A DNA stretch of 54,525 bases, from assembly GCF_001953875.1 (NCBI RefSeq), contig NZ_MQUR01000051.1, positions 1 through 54,525 of the forward strand. Direction: 5' to 3'. Under the pieces are notes generated by a model, which was given only the letters and a program-made list of their open reading frames with translations, searched no databases and was not told where the DNA came from. This DNA is from Streptomyces amritsarensis (lineage in GTDB: Bacteria > Actinomycetota > Actinomycetes > Streptomycetales > Streptomycetaceae). This document shows, piece by piece, positions 16,432 to 24,074 of this stretch (positions are counted from its first letter, which is position 1; the number at the start of each line of letters is the position of its first letter). A program made the translations under genes and the position numbers.

Positions 16432-17262
16432 CTACGCCGGCCGGCGCAGGGCCGAGACCAGGGCGCGGGGGTCGTCGGCGTGGAAGCGGATGGTGCGGGC
16501 CGACGCGCGGGCGCCGAGCGGGCGGGTGAAGGTGAGCGGGCGGTTCAGCTCCAGGGTCACCGTGGTCTGGCTGCCGACGATGAGGTCGAGCACCCCGTCC
16601 GGGGAGAGCGTGACCAGCCGCCCTTCGGGATAGCGGCGCTCCACCCGTACGCAGGCCACCGCGTCCGGCGGGACGGCGAGGTCGAAGAGGGCGCCGTAGC
16701 GGATCCGCAGCGAGCCGTCGGCGCCGACCACGTGCGGCCGGGTGACGCAGGCGGCGTGCAGGGCGATCACCAGCACGATCCCGTACACGTCCAGCACGAG
16801 CACCACCCGGTGGACGGCCGGCCAGGGGATGAGGAGGGCGAGCGCGACGGTCTCGACGACCGACACGAAGAGCATCCCGTACATGAGGGCCGTCTGCGGT
16901 TCGGTGTACGCGGCGGCGAGGTCGCCGGGGCGCACCCCGTGCTTGCGGCGCAGGACCCACCGGCCGAGGGAGGCGCCGGCCCGCAGCTCGTGCCGCAGCA
17001 GCCGCCGGACCTGGACCGGGACCACGGCCCGGACGGCCGTACGCAGGGCGGCCCCGCGTTCCTCCCCGGCGGCGCGGGCGGCGGCGTACAGCCGGTGCAG
17101 CACCCACGCCTCCAGCAGGAGCACCCCGCACACCACGGCCTCGGCGGCGGCCAGGACCGGCGCTGGCGGCCGTACCCCGGCCGCCGCGCACACCACGAGC
17201 GCCAGCTCCGCCGGCAGCACCGCGGCCACCGCGATCCGTGCCGCCCGCACCGCGCGGGTCAT
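16432..17262 (-). CDS. Conserved membrane protein coupled to the MerR regulator
   Basis: A 276-residue protein I cannot assign to a named family. It shows hydrophobic segments at about 8-30 and 36-58, a basic stretch (VRRLLRHELRAG), then two more near residues 126-148 and 153-172. A C-terminal soluble domain of about 100 residues follows, mainly strand-like (LVTLSPDGVLDLIVGSQTTVTLEL). Its start ATG overlaps the MerR stop (ATGA), so both are translated from one message and it is the likely MerR target. Confidence 0.75.
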   Translation of the reverse strand: MTRAVRAARIAVAAVLPAELALVVCAAAGVRPPAPVLAAAEAVVCGVLLLEAWVLHRLYAAARAAGEERGAALRTAVRAVVPVQVRRLLRHELRAGASLGRWVLRRKHGVRPGDLAAAYTEPQTALMYGMLFVSVVETVALALLIPWPAVHRVVLVLDVYGIVLVIALHAACVTRPHVVGADGSLRIRYGALFDLAVPPDAVACVRVERRYPEGRLVTLSPDGVLDLIVGSQTTVTLELNRPLTFTRPLGARASARTIRFHADDPRALVSALRRPA

Positions 17263-17993
17263 CCCCGCCCCCTCTCGATGAAGGCCTCCATCACCCGGCG
17301 GACGACCTCCGCCTGCGCGGGCGCGTACTCGGCGAGCAGCGCCTCCTTGAAGCCGGGTACGACCGCCCCGTCCCGGGGGATCGCGGCGAACACCTCGTCG
17401 GGGACCGCCGCCACCAGCTCCGCCGCCAGTCCCGGGATCCGCGGGTCGTCCGCGGGGGCGTCGGCGAGTTCGTCCAGCCGCTCGTACAGGGCGAGCACCC
17501 CGGGGTCGGCGGCCAGCGGTCCGAGCGCGGCGTAGATCTCCTCGCCGCCCGCGCCCGGGGCGTCGAGGAGCGTCAGGTGCTCGCGGTCCTTCGCCGCGGC
17601 CGGGGAGCCGGTGCGCGGCGCCTTCGCCAACAGCTCGGCGAGCGCGGGCGAGATCGGCTCGCCCTCCCCGGGGTCCGCGGCCAGGAGCACGCCGAGCCGT
17701 CGCCGCCGCTCCTTGACCTCGGCCTCCTGCCGGGCGAGGTCGGCGTCGAGCTCCGCCAGGACGTCCGCCAGGTCGCGCCCGGCGTCGTCCGCGAGGACGT
17801 CGCGGACCTCGTCGAGGCTGAGCCCGAGCTCGGTGAGCCGCCGTACGCGGGCCAGCAGGACGGCGTCCCGGACGGTGTAGGCCCGGTATCCGTTGGGGCG
17901 ACGCTCCGGTTCCGGGAGCAGGCCGACATGGTGGTAGTGCCGGATCGCCCGGGTGGTGACCCCGACGACCGCGGCGATCTCTCCGATCCGCAT
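17259..17993 (-). CDS. MerR-family transcriptional regulator
   Basis: A 244-residue MerR protein. The winged helix covers residues 1-70 with MRIGEIAAVVGVTTRAIRHY and the wing NGYRAY; a dimerising coiled coil follows at about 78-105. There is no cysteine metal-binding loop. The remaining 130 residues are a helical C-terminal domain of the type found in organic-ligand-sensing actinobacterial MerR proteins. A matching operator with a 19-base promoter spacer stands before it (18007-18030), so it probably regulates itself and the coupled membrane-protein gene. Confidence 0.92.
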   Translation of the reverse strand: MRIGEIAAVVGVTTRAIRHYHHVGLLPEPERRPNGYRAYTVRDAVLLARVRRLTELGLSLDEVRDVLADDAGRDLADVLAELDADLARQEAEVKERRRRLGVLLAADPGEGEPISPALAELLAKAPRTGSPAAAKDREHLTLLDAPGAGGEEIYAALGPLAADPGVLALYERLDELADAPADDPRIPGLAAELVAAVPDEVFAAIPRDGAVVPGFKEALLAEYAPAQAEVVRRVMEAFIERGRG

Positions 17994-17999
17994 GCCCCC

Positions 18000-18030
18000 A
18001 GTAGAAACCCTGCCGTTGCGGCAAGGTCAA
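18000..18030 (-). promoter_or_regulatory. MerR operator/promoter
   Basis: Read on the minus strand, TTGACC (-35) is followed by a spacer of about 19 bases and TCTACT (-10). Within the spacer lies the inverted repeat ACCTTGCCG-CAA-CGGCAGGGT. A long 19-base spacer holding a palindrome is the hallmark of MerR-controlled promoters. Confidence 0.75.
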
Positions 18031-18049
18031 GCGGCGATCGCACAGCCGG

Positions 18050-18055
18050 TAGCAT
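18050..18055 (+). promoter_or_regulatory. Likely -10 element of rnpB
   Basis: TAGCAT ends about 9 bases before the first base of RNase P RNA, the correct distance for a housekeeping sigma factor. I see no convincing -35. Confidence 0.5.
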
Positions 18056-18064
18056 GGTCGCCAC

Positions 18065-18475
18065 GGCAGACGAGTCGGCCGGGCGGCCGCGTCGGGATCC
18101 TCCGGATCCCGCCGAGGAACGTCCGGGCTCCACAGGGCAGGGTGGTGGGTAACGCCCACCCGGGGTGACCCGCGGGACAGTGCCACAGAAAACAGACCGC
18201 CGGGGGCTTCGGCCCTCGGTAAGGGTGAAACGGTGGTGTAAGAGACCACCAGCGCCTGGGGTGACCCAGGCGGCTAGGTAAACCCCACCCGGAGCAAGGT
18301 CAAGAGGATCCGTCCCCGGACGGGTCTGCGCGAACGCTTGAGGGCTGCCCGCCCGAGTTCGCGGGTAGACCGCACGAGGCCGGCGGCAACGCCGGTCCTA
18401 GATGGATGGCCGTCTCCCCGGCGACCGCGAGGTCACCGGGTGACAGAACCCGGCGTACAGGCCGGCTCGTCTGCC
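18065..18475 (+). ncRNA. rnpB: RNase P RNA (type A)
   Basis: This is the catalytic RNA that trims 5' leaders from tRNA precursors. The termini pair to form helix P1: GGCAGACGAGTCGGCC at the start with GGCCGGCTCGTCTGCC at the end. Conserved core blocks are present: GAGGAACGTCCGGGCTCC (near 18115), ACAGAAAACAGACCGCC, GTAAGGGTGAAACGGTGG, GTAAACCCCACCCGGAGC and, close to the 3' end, GACAGAACCCGGCGTACAG. Its length of about 411 bases fits streptomycetes. The boundaries are those of the P1 helix. Directly behind it lies the tandem-repeat array at 18560-19250. Confidence 0.97.
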
Positions 18476-18569
18476 GCTTCCACTCCCGTTCGGGGGCGAG
18501 CGGTCTTCCCGGCCCGGGGCATGCGGCCCGGCCTCCCGCCGGTACCCGGACCACCGCGGGGCGGAATCG

Positions 18570-19252
18570 GAGCGGTGAGGGGCGGTGCCCCCGCCGGAGT
18601 ATCTCCTCGGCTCCCCCCGTGCCAGGCGGCTCCCGCCGGGGTGGCAGGGATTCCCTGGGGCGGTGCCCCGCTGGAGTATCTCCTCGGCTCGGCGCGTGCC
18701 AGGCGGCTCCCGCCGGGGGTGGCAGGGTTTCCGCGGGGCGGGGACAGCGGGGTGTGGGGCGGTGCCCCGCCGGAGTATCTCCTCGGCTCCGCGCGTGCCA
18801 GGGCGGCTCCCGCCGGGGTGGCAGGTTTCCGCGGGGCGGGGAAAGCGGAGTGTGGGGCGGTGCCCCGCCGGAGTGTCTCCTCGGCTCGGCGCGTGCCAGG
18901 GCGGCTCCCGCCCGGGGTGGCAGGGATTCCCTGGGGCGGTGCCCCCGCCGGAGTATCTCCTCGGCTCGGCGCGTGCCAGGGCGGCTCCCGCCCGGGGTGG
19001 CAGCATTTCCCTGGGGCGGTGCCCCGCCGGAGTATCTCCTCGGCTTGGCGCGTGCCAGGCGGCTCCCGCCGGGGGTGGCAGGGTTTCCGCGGGGCGGGGA
19101 CAGCGGGGTGTGGGGCGGTGCCCCGCCGGAGTGTCTCCTCGGCTCGGCGCGGGCCCCTGGGCTCCCGCCGGGGTGGCAGGTTTTTCGCGGGGCGGGGACA
19201 GCGCGGTGTGGGGCGGTGCCCCGCCGGAGTGTCTCCTCGGCTCGGCGCGTGC
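18570..19252. repeat. Array of eight hairpin-rich tandem repeats
   Basis: The core TCTCCTCGGCT occurs at 18602, 18679, 18778, 18876, 18956, 19035, 19134 and 19232. The spacings are 77, 99, 98, 80, 79, 99 and 98, so two unit lengths appear in the order short, long, long, short, short, long, long. Long units carry about 20 extra bases around GGGGACAGCGGGGTGT. Most units can form three hairpins: GGAG-TRT-CTCC, TGCCA...TGGCA enclosing GGCGG-CTC-CCGCC, and GGGGC-GGT-GCCCC. Function unknown. Confidence 0.9.
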
Positions 19253-19454
19253 GGGTGTGTCTCGGCCAGGCGGCCTGGGTCGCGCGCTCGTCCTGCGGGG
19301 ACACTCCGCCGTGTCCCCACCCCACGCCCAGGCTTCGGGGTTTGCGGAACCGGGCTCGCGCTGTCGGAGCGGGGACGGTGAGGGGTGTCCCCGCAGGACG
19401 AGGCGCGACCGCCGAGTACCGCCGAGACACCCCGCGGGCGCCGAGCCGAGGAGA
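19232..19454. repeat. Large interrupted inverted repeat at the end of the array
   Basis: The last array core (19232-19248) is matched by a perfect 17-bp inverted copy at 19438-19454. Inside it, arms 19279-19304 and 19385-19409 pair over 24 bases with one bulge (centred on CTCGTCCTGCGGGGACAC). About 80 bases lie in the loop. Confidence 0.85.
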
Positions 19455-19473
19455 TACCCCTCGGCGGCACCGC

Positions 19474-19607
19474 GCACCGCCCGCCACCGCGACGGATCCC
19501 GCCCGGCGGATCGGCGCCGGCCCCGCCAGGGGTACGGCACCGGGCCCGAATCCTGCCCCGCCCCGCCAGGGATACGGCACCGCCCGCCACCGCGACGGAT
19601 CCCGCCC
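19474..19607. repeat. 31-bp perfect direct repeat with internal 22-bp repeat
   Basis: The same 31 bases, beginning GCACCGCCCGCCACCG and ending GATCCCGCCC, stand at 19474-19504 and 19577-19607. Between them CCCCGCCAGG(G)GTACGGCACCG-type sequence occurs at 19521 and again at 19561 with one change. This is separate from the array unit upstream. Confidence 0.85.
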
Positions 19608-19703
19608 AACTCCACGCGGACGAGCATGCGCAGCCCCCCGCGCGGAGCGGCCGGGCAGCCCCGTACAACGCCGAGTCCGGATCCCGACCGCCGCCGCCGG
19701 GGC

Positions 19704-21104
19704 CTACCGCAGGTGCGCGGTGTCGTTCAGGAGGCGGACCGAGGCGTTGCCGTCGGCGTAGTAGGCCACCGCCGACAGGGACGCCGCGGACAGCTCCATC
19801 CGGAAGAGGGACTCCGGCGGGGCGCCGAGGGCCAGGCGGACCAGGATCTTGACCGGGGTCACGTGGGTGACCAGCAGGACGGTGCGGCCCGCGTGTGCGG
19901 CCAGCAGCCGGTCGCGGGTGGCCGAGATCCTGCGGGTGGCGGCCGCGAAGCTCTCCCCGCCGCCGGTGGGGGCGGCCTTCGGGGAGTCCAGCCACGCCTG
20001 GAGGTCGTCCGGGAAGCGCTCCTGCACCTCGGCGAAGGTCAGGCCCTCCCAGGCACCGAAGTCCACCTCGCGCAGGCCCTGTTCGACGGTGACGTCGAGG
20101 CCGAGGCGGTCTGCGACGGTGTGGGCGGTCTCGCGGCAGCGCAGCAGCGGCGAGCTGACGACCGACTGGATGGTCCCGCGGGCGGCGAGCGCCTCGGCGA
20201 CGGCCGCCGCCTGGCGTCGGCCGGCCGGGGACAGCTCGGGGTCGCTCCCCCCGCTCCCGGAGAACCGCTTCTGCGGGGTGAGCGCGGTCTCGCCGTGGCG
20301 CAGCAGCACGAAGGTGGCCGGCGCGCCCATGTCGGGACCCCAGCCCTGGCCCGCTGCGGGAGCCGCCGCGGTCGTCGCGTGGCCGGCCCGGTCGTGCGCC
20401 GGCGGCGCCGACGGGGTCGATCCGCCCGGACCGGAGCCGGGCGCCGCCAGGAGGGTGTCGGCCCCTGCCTCCGCGGGCGCCGGCGCGGGGGCCGCAGCCG
20501 TCCGGGCCCCGGCGGGCGGCGGGCCGAACAGCGTGTCGGCGTCGGCGGCGATGCCGCGGGCGGCCACGGTGTCCGCGGCCCCGCGGGCCGCGGCCAGGGC
20601 CGCTCGGGCGGCCGCGGCGCCCGCGGCGGCGTCGCCGGGCGGACCCGGCGGGGGTGTGAAGACGGCCGTGGAGGCCGACGGCTCCCACTGCTTGCCGCGC
20701 TTGCCCGCGTCCATCGCCTCGTTGGCGAGCCGGTCGGCGTGCTTGTTGCGCTCGCGCGGGATCCACTCGTACGTCACCTGGGCGCGCGGCAGGATCCGCG
20801 CGGCCTCGGCCGCCAGCGGCTTCATGTCCGGATGCTTGATCTTCCAGCGGCCCGACATCTGCTCGACGACGAGCTTGGAGTCCATCCGGACCAGGACCTC
20901 GGCGTCCGACGCGAGGTCACGGGCCGCCGTGAGCCCGGCGATCAGGCCCTTGTACTCGGCCACGTTGTTCGTCGCGACGCCGATGAACTCGGCGCGTTCG
21001 GCCAGCGTCTCGCCCGAGGCCGGGTCGAGGACGACGGCGCCGTAGCCTGCCGGCCCCGGGTTGCCCCGGGACCCGCCGTCCGCCTCGACGACGAAACGCG
21101 GCAT
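19704..21104 (-). CDS. Bifunctional RNase HI / histidine acid phosphatase (CobC-like)
   Basis: A 466-residue two-domain enzyme known from actinobacteria (Rv2228c type). The N-terminal RNase HI domain (1-135) removes RNA from RNA-DNA hybrids and shows the four catalytic acids Asp9, Glu50, Asp75 and Asp124. An Ala/Pro-rich linker of about 120 residues follows. The phosphatase domain begins with LLRHGET (His270 as phosphate acceptor) and has THVTPVK near the end with the second catalytic histidine; the mycobacterial homologue acts on alpha-ribazole phosphate. It is last in a Nif3 / zinc-ribbon / RNase H operon, its ATG overlapping the previous stop (TGATG). Confidence 0.96.
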   Translation of the reverse strand: MPRFVVEADGGSRGNPGPAGYGAVVLDPASGETLAERAEFIGVATNNVAEYKGLIAGLTAARDLASDAEVLVRMDSKLVVEQMSGRWKIKHPDMKPLAAEAARILPRAQVTYEWIPRERNKHADRLANEAMDAGKRGKQWEPSASTAVFTPPPGPPGDAAAGAAAARAALAAARGAADTVAARGIAADADTLFGPPPAGARTAAAPAPAPAEAGADTLLAAPGSGPGGSTPSAPPAHDRAGHATTAAAPAAGQGWGPDMGAPATFVLLRHGETALTPQKRFSGSGGSDPELSPAGRRQAAAVAEALAARGTIQSVVSSPLLRCRETAHTVADRLGLDVTVEQGLREVDFGAWEGLTFAEVQERFPDDLQAWLDSPKAAPTGGGESFAAATRRISATRDRLLAAHAGRTVLLVTHVTPVKILVRLALGAPPESLFRMELSAASLSAVAYYADGNASVRLLNDTAHLR

Positions 21105-21847
21105 CAGATGCCCGAGTCGGCCGTACGGACCAGGATGCGGCCGCAGTTCTCGTGACGGACGACCTGGTCGCGGGCCGCGGCCTTGATCTCGTTGACCTCG
21201 GCCATGTCGAGCTCCAGCCGGCAGCCCTCGCAGCGGCGCTGGTAGAGGCGCGCGGCGCCGACCCCGCCCTGCTTGACGCGGATCTTCTCGTAGAGGGCCA
21301 TCAGGTCGGCCGGCATGGAGGTGACGATCACCTCGCGGTCCTTGGTGGCCTTGGCGACCTCGTCGTCGATCTCGGCGGTGGCCGCGTCACGGCGGGTGGT
21401 GGCGTCGGCCACCTTGGCCTCCAGGGCGGAGACCCGCTCGGTGAGCTCGGTGACGCGCTCCTGCGCGGCTTCGAGGCGCTCCATGACCTCCAGGACCACG
21501 TCCTCCAGGTCGCCCTGGCGCTTGGCGAGGGAGACGACCTCGCTCTGCAGGTTCGCCAGGTCCCGGGCCGAGATGCCGACGCCGGAGTCCAGGCGCTGCT
21601 GGTCGCGGACCGCGCGCTGGCGCACCTGGTCGACGTCCTGCTCCGCCTTGGTCTGCTCGCGCGCCGTGTCGCTCGCCTGGGTCTGGGCGGCGACCAGCAG
21701 GTCGCGCTGCTGCGTCAGGTCCTTGGTGAGCGTGTCGAGCTCGGCGTGCTCGGGCAGCGACTTGCGCTTGTGGGCGAGCTGAGACAGCCGGACGTCCAGC
21801 GCCTGGACATCGAGAAGTCGGATCTGGTCGGCGGGCTCGGCGTTCAG
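21104..21847 (-). CDS. C4-type zinc-ribbon coiled-coil protein, probable CTG start
   Basis: A 247-residue protein: a long antiparallel coiled coil (about 10-190, rich in Glu, Arg, Gln and Leu) followed by a zinc ribbon with CEGC and then HENC, so the metal set is three cysteines and one histidine rather than four cysteines. Relatives are conserved next to Nif3 and RNase H in actinobacteria and may aid translation or nucleic-acid binding, but the role is unsettled. Start: homology begins at LNAEPADQ, whose first codon is CTG at 21847. It is preceded by AGGAG at 7 bases and overlaps the nif3 stop as CTGA. No ATG, GTG or TTG is available near by. Confidence 0.88.
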   Translation of the reverse strand: MNAEPADQIRLLDVQALDVRLSQLAHKRKSLPEHAELDTLTKDLTQQRDLLVAAQTQASDTAREQTKAEQDVDQVRQRAVRDQQRLDSGVGISARDLANLQSEVVSLAKRQGDLEDVVLEVMERLEAAQERVTELTERVSALEAKVADATTRRDAATAEIDDEVAKATKDREVIVTSMPADLMALYEKIRVKQGGVGAARLYQRRCEGCRLELDMAEVNEIKAAARDQVVRHENCGRILVRTADSGI

Positions 21848-22710
21848 TTGGGGGCTCCTGAGATAGAAGAGGGAGTTGAGGAGACGACGGACGGCGCGTG
21901 CGCCGTCCAGGGGTCGGTGACCGTGCGCGAGACGTGGGTGCGCAGACCCCAGCCGTGGCGCTCGGAGATCGCGTCGAGCTGTGCGGCGGCCTGCTCGCAC
22001 CAGGGCCACTCGGTGGCCCAGTGGGCCGCGTCGACGAGGGCCAGCGGGCTCTGCTCGCGGGCCTCGGACACCGGGTGGTGACGCAGGTCGGCGGTCACGA
22101 AGGCGTCCACGCCCGCGGCGCGGACCTCGGCGAAGAGGCTGTCGCCGGAGCCACCGCTGACGGCGACGCGGTGGATCATCGCGTCCGGGTCGCCGGCGAC
22201 CCTGATGCCCTGGGCGGTCGGCGGCAGCCAGGCCGCGCAGCGGGCGGCGAACTCGCGCAGGGTCTCGGGACGGTCCAGCTCGCAGATCCGGCCGAGGCCC
22301 CGGCGGCCCGCCGGGTCGGTCGGGTCCGGGACCAGCGGGCCGGTGATCCGCAGGTCCAGGGCGCCGGCGAGGGCGTCGGAGACGCCCGGGTCGGCGGTGT
22401 CGGCGTTGGTGTGGGCGACGTGCAGCGCGATGTCGTTCTTGATCAGCGTGTGGACGACGCGGCCCTTGAAGGTGCCGGCCTCGACCGTGGTGGTACCCCG
22501 CAGGTAGAGGGGGTGGTGGGTGACGATCAGGTCGGCACCGAGGTCCACGGCTTCGTCGGCGATCTCCTGGACGGGGTCCACGGCGAACAGGACCCGGGTG
22601 ACCTCGGCATCGGGTTCGCCGCATACGGTTCCGACCGCGTCCCACTGCTCGGCCCGCGAGGGGGGCCAGAGAGCGTCCAGCGCGGCGATGACTTCAGAGA
22701 GACGGGGCAC
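21844..22710 (-). CDS. Nif3-like dinuclear metal protein
   Basis: A 288-residue member of the Nif3 / GTP cyclohydrolase 1 type 2 homologue family, which form hexameric toroids with a two-metal site and have no agreed function. Metal-binding motifs are seen: THHPLYLRG near residue 65, AHTNADTADPG near 98, and DAAHWATEWPWCE near 225. The C-terminal 15 residues (VVSSTPSSISGAPN) are Ser-rich and not conserved. It is the first gene of the leftward operon ending with RNase HI; its stop overlaps the next start. Confidence 0.93.
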   Translation of the reverse strand: MPRLSEVIAALDALWPPSRAEQWDAVGTVCGEPDAEVTRVLFAVDPVQEIADEAVDLGADLIVTHHPLYLRGTTTVEAGTFKGRVVHTLIKNDIALHVAHTNADTADPGVSDALAGALDLRITGPLVPDPTDPAGRRGLGRICELDRPETLREFAARCAAWLPPTAQGIRVAGDPDAMIHRVAVSGGSGDSLFAEVRAAGVDAFVTADLRHHPVSEAREQSPLALVDAAHWATEWPWCEQAAAQLDAISERHGWGLRTHVSRTVTDPWTAHAPSVVSSTPSSISGAPN

Positions 22711-22884
22711 GGGCCAAGGCTACCGTCCGTGGCGGCCGGCCCGGTCAGCGCAGGTCCCGGGGGAACGGCCCGCCGCCCGCCCGCCGCGCCTGCCTTTCGA
22801 TGCCTCACAGCACAATTACACCGCCCATCACAGACGAATCGCCGCCCGGACACCCTTACGTGTGAAGCCGCCTTGGTCGTGTTG

Positions 22885-22902
22885 TTCGGCAGGAATGCCG
22901 AA
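22885..22902. promoter_or_regulatory. Palindrome before an orphan gene
   Basis: TTCGGCA-GGAA-TGCCGAA is a perfect 7-bp inverted repeat about 33 bases before the start of the following gene. It could be an operator or a leader hairpin; the regulator is unknown. Confidence 0.5.
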
Positions 22903-22934
22903 AACTAGCTTCCTCACCGGAGGTGACGGCCCGG

Positions 22935-24014
22935 ATGACTGTCTGTGCCATCGAGATGACGACCACGGCCCCGTTCACGATCTCCGCGGACGGGTCGTAC
23001 GCCGCCCGGCTCGCCGGAGAAGGCGAGGCCCGCTATGCGGAACGCTGGACCCTCGCCGGTCCCGAGCCGTACGCGGTGCCGCTGCCCCTCGCACAGCCCG
23101 AGGAGGCGGACAGCGAGCTCCTCCCCCTGGCCGACGGGCGCGTGTTGATCCACCGGCGGGTCGCCGACCGCCACGCCTTCGCCCTGCTGTACCCGACGGG
23201 CGCCGCGGCCGGGCCGCGCACCGGGGAGCTCCAGCTGGGCGGGGTGGACGCGGAGGAGGGGGTACGGGTCTTCCTGCTCCCGCCGGCCCCGGACGGCTCC
23301 GGTGCCTTCGCGGTGGCCGCGTCGGACGCCGTGACCACGCTGTGGCAGGTCGCCGGGTGCGCGTTCGGGCCGCAGCGGGTGGCCCGGATCCCGGGGCGCT
23401 GCTCGGGCGGCGTGTGGCTGGACCGGACGGGCCGGCTGCTGGCGCTGGACCGCGAGCTGGAGGGGACCGTCAAGGCCGTCGCCGTGGACCTGGGGCGCGA
23501 CGGCGAGGTCTCCCCGCTGCTCCAGATCACCGAGGACAGCGACGACCGGCTGCTGCTGGCCGAGCCGGACAGCGGGCTGCTGCTGATCCGCTCCGACGCC
23601 CCGGGTGAGCCGCGCCTGGGCTGGGGGGTGCTGGGCAGTTCGCGTCCGGTCCGCTTCCCGGAGTGCCTGCGGCTCGGGGCGGCGCTTCCCTTCGCGGTCC
23701 AGCCGGGCCAGGCCCTGATGCCGGAGACCTGCGGGGTGGCGTTGTGGCTGCCCGAGGGGGACATCGGCCTGTGGCGCCCCGCCGACCGGCACGTCTTCCG
23801 GCTGGCCGCCCCGGCGGGGTGGCTCGGCGGGGCGGGGATGTGGAGCCCGCAGGGCCGCCTGCACCTGCCGTGCACGACGGCGGAGACGCCCTGCGGGATC
23901 GTCGGGATGAACCTTCCTGCTCCGCCTCCCGCGCCGGTCCGCGTGGACCCGCCGCCACCGCCGTCGCCCCGCCCGGTCCCGCTCCAGCAGGCACCCCTGG
24001 CGGGGCGCCAGTAG
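22935..24014 (+). CDS. Conserved streptomycete protein of unknown function, propeller-like
   Basis: I do not recognise a named family. The protein has 359 residues, no signal peptide and no membrane helix. It shows recurrent strand-turn-strand blocks (LPLADGRVLIHRRV, GRCSGGVWLDRTGRLLALD, PDSGLLLIRSDAPG, WSPQGRLHLPC) that suggest a beta-propeller. The last 40 residues are mostly proline (PPPAPVRVDPPPPPSPRP). Start: ATG at 22935 with GGAGG 11 bases before; a GTG at 22923 would overlap that site. A palindrome at 22885-22902 stands before it. Confidence 0.7.
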   Translation: MTVCAIEMTTTAPFTISADGSYAARLAGEGEARYAERWTLAGPEPYAVPLPLAQPEEADSELLPLADGRVLIHRRVADRHAFALLYPTGAAAGPRTGELQLGGVDAEEGVRVFLLPPAPDGSGAFAVAASDAVTTLWQVAGCAFGPQRVARIPGRCSGGVWLDRTGRLLALDRELEGTVKAVAVDLGRDGEVSPLLQITEDSDDRLLLAEPDSGLLLIRSDAPGEPRLGWGVLGSSRPVRFPECLRLGAALPFAVQPGQALMPETCGVALWLPEGDIGLWRPADRHVFRLAAPAGWLGGAGMWSPQGRLHLPCTTAETPCGIVGMNLPAPPPAPVRVDPPPPPSPRPVPLQQAPLAGRQ

Positions 24015-24060
24015 CGGTTCGCGGCCGTAGCGGTTCGGCAGCCGTAGCGGTTCGGCGGCG
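24011..24060. repeat. Short tandem repeat behind the orphan gene
   Basis: Three copies of a unit of about 15-16 bases, GTAGCGGTTCGGC with small changes, span the gap between the two convergent genes. It is simple duplication, with no clear hairpin. Confidence 0.7.
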
Positions 24061-24074
24061 GGCCCGGCAGCGGC

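Larger units (their letters stand above)
18476..19703. repeat. 1.2-kb gene-free repeat region between rnpB and the RNase HI gene
   Basis: No convincing gene is present. All six frames stay open over long distances because the repeat units lack stop codons, and the translations are Arg/Pro/Gly/Ala repeats. The region consists of an array of eight tandem units (about 18570-19250), a short palindrome-rich stretch, one inverted copy of the unit core, and a block of 31-bp direct repeats (19474-19607). Confidence 0.85.

Noticed and set aside
18570..19252. CRISPR array
   Set aside because: Units are 77-99 bases and similar along nearly their whole length. There are no unique spacers between short repeats and no cas genes near by.
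18570..19607. Insertion sequence or MITE
   Set aside because: No transposase is present, and no target-site duplication could be defined. A mobile origin is left only as a question in the findings.
18398..20766. Very long open frames on both strands through the repeat region (up to 777 codons)
   Set aside because: All six frames are open there because the repeat unit lacks stop codons in every phase. The products are Arg/Pro/Gly/Ala-rich, have no family, and one runs into the RNase HI gene in another frame.
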